NCBI GenBank assembly: GCA_963754645.1
Contig: CAVWGP010000011.1
Span: 186,001 to 250,000, forward strand
Source: CAVWGP01 sp963754645
GTDB lineage: Bacteria > Pseudomonadota > Alphaproteobacteria > Bin65
Direction: 5' to 3'
DNA: 64,000 bases
Part shown: in pieces, positions 63,065-64,000 of the stretch
Position numbering within the stretch: the first letter of the stretch is position 1
Layout of the letters: each line of letters opens with the position of its first letter
Notes under the pieces: model-generated
What the model was told of the DNA's origin: nothing
The model's database searches: none
Seen by the model: only the letters and a program-made list of their open reading frames with translations
Position numbers and translations under genes: made by a program

Positions 63065-63622
63065 TTAGCCGCCCGAGGTCGATCCGCCGATGCTGCGGCT
63101 CGAACTGTAGGTGCCGGCATTGGCGCCGAAGCCGCCGCGCGTTGTCGTCGTCGTCTTGGCGGTCGAGGCGGTGGCGGAGTGCGGCACGTTCTGCACGCCG
63201 GTTTTGGCGCCGACGGCGCGATTGTCGCCGGTGCGGAAATTATTGTCGCCATGCGGCTTGTAGAGCGGCTGCGAGAAGGCCGGATTGCCGCCCAGCGCGC
63301 GGCCCAGCATGTAGCCGGCGATGATCGGCATGAAGGTCGACGTCCCGGTCGAGGTCCGGGTCGTGTTCGAGGTTTCGCAGCGGCCGGCGCCGAAATCGGC
63401 CTCGCAATCCTCTTTCGAGGCGTATTTGGGCGCCACGTCCTCGTGCTCTTTCTTCGCGTCGGCGAAAGCTTTGCTGCACTCCGCCTCGGTGAATTGCTTG
63501 TCGGTCATGCATTGGTTGACGTCGGTGTACACGCCGGCCGGCGTTTCGGATTCGCCGCACGCGGTCAAGGCAAGCGCGCTGGCGCCCATCGCCAACAACG
63601 CAACATATCGCGAACGTTTCAT
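63065..63622 (-). CDS. DUF1190 family lipoprotein (YgiB-like)
   Basis: A 185-residue exported lipoprotein. Signal and lipobox in MKRSRYVALLAMGASALALT followed by AC. The mature part has the DUF1190 pattern: YTDVNQCMTDKQFTEAECSK, APKYASKEDCEADFGAGRCE and FMPIIAGYMLGRALGGNP. The C-terminus is Thr/Ser/Gly-rich (TTTTTRGGFGANAG). The start at 63622 gives a proper signal peptide; 63643 is also open. It is followed 128 bases later by the YgiC-like gene. Confidence 0.9.
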   Translation of the reverse strand: MKRSRYVALLAMGASALALTACGESETPAGVYTDVNQCMTDKQFTEAECSKAFADAKKEHEDVAPKYASKEDCEADFGAGRCETSNTTRTSTGTSTFMPIIAGYMLGRALGGNPAFSQPLYKPHGDNNFRTGDNRAVGAKTGVQNVPHSATASTAKTTTTTRGGFGANAGTYSSSRSIGGSTSGG

Positions 63623-63809
63623 CGGAGACCTCATTGCTGCCACGCTTTTCTACGAACCATCATACAAGAGCTATCCTTGAACAGAAACGATGAAAAATCA
63701 GTGATCCAGTTCACAAAATCCGTTCCATAATATGGTTAGCGGAACGGGCTCGGCCAAGGTTTTTTGCCCTTATATTTTAGCGCCTTGATTCGGTTAATTT
63801 TTCTTCGGA

Positions 63810-64000
63810 TCAGCCGCCGGTGGAGCCGGTCGAAGAGCCGAAACCGCCGCGCGAAGCGGTCGAAGACCGGGTGCTGCTGCTGGAGCTGAAGCCCGGCCGG
63901 CTGGCATAGGATGAGATGCGGCGGACCCCGGTGGCTGAACCGACATGGCGCCCATCGGCGGTGCGAAAGCCCATCGCGGCATTGCGCGAATGATAGAGCG
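63810..64000 (-). CDS. Second DUF1190 family protein, C-terminal part at the window edge
   Basis: Only the last 63 codons are in the window. The sequence NAAMGFRTADGRHVGSATGV and the tail FSSSSSTRSSTASRGGFGSS closely parallel the C-terminus of the DUF1190 protein at 63065-63622 (DNNFRTGDNRAVGAKTGV, TTTTTRGGFGANAG). The stop is at 63810. It is a tandem paralogue in the same orientation; the N-terminus lies outside. Confidence 0.8.
   Translation of the reverse strand, partial: LYHSRNAAMGFRTADGRHVGSATGVRRISSYASRPGFSSSSSTRSSTASRGGFGSSTGSTGG

Overview
The window is a GC-rich stretch of an alphaproteobacterial chromosome, most likely Rhodospirillales-like. This rests on a Ros/MucR regulator, an Irr-type Fur protein with an HHH motif, an ornithine-lipid acyltransferase, a fabA-fabB-fabI cluster, and the gene order phoH-ybeY-corC-lnt-xre-metK. 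The genus cannot be fixed by eye.

Layout. 1-2580: the 5' part of a membrane-anchored Ser/Thr kinase gene that runs off the left edge. 3044-6504: two tandem DcaP-like porin genes, each broken by a +1 shift between signal peptide and barrel, followed by a strong terminator. 7128-14451: a 7.3-kb integrative element in the 3' half of tRNA-Arg(CCG), bounded by a 52-bp direct repeat. It holds a tyrosine integrase, an AlpA-like regulator ORF, a broken DUF3631 replication-type gene, a broken cargo gene and a small HTH/terminase-like gene. 14677-19989: EF-hand protein, lipoprotein hydrolase with an ABC ATPase, zinc-finger protein, FAA hydrolase and MFS permease. 19986-23521: peroxide and iron group (DUF3501, Fe-S oxidoreductase, rubrerythrin, Irr) with an Irr-box-like palindrome. 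23640-28658: CoiA-like protein, the fabA-fabB-fabI operon, a GDPD phosphodiesterase and a periplasmic protein. 28725-51154: a long minus-strand housekeeping block for translation, RNA processing and envelope functions, in two runs separated by a terminator: tsaB-rimI, mucR, fur, olsB, plsC, miaB, phoH, ybeY, corC, lnt, xre, metK, trmB, then rimP-nusA-ylxR-infB-rbfA-truB-rpsO-pnp. 51216-56444: dipeptidase, Bax-like protein, Nfu, adenylate cyclase and chromate transporter.

56484-61200 is the most distinctive region. A GbsR/MarR-like regulator is followed by an operon of three tandem membrane fatty acid desaturases framed by three DCC/DUF393 proteins, two of which lack the redox cysteines. The regulator gene has a perfect 20-bp palindrome at its promoter, and a near copy (15 of 18 bases) lies in front of the desaturase operon. 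This points to one autoregulated lipid-modification regulon. 61387-64000: a glutathionylspermidine-synthase-like gene with two DUF1190 lipoprotein genes (ygiC/ygiB-like) and a cysteine-rich small ORF.

Several genes carry single-base shifts, including the housekeeping gene phoH. Five of them can be written as the same lesion, GAC read as GAAC on one strand, and three of those fall on what would be GACTC, a GANTC (CcrM) site. That suggests methylation-linked base-calling error rather than real gene decay, at least for phoH and the porins. All functional calls rest on motif recognition from the sequence; no database search was run.
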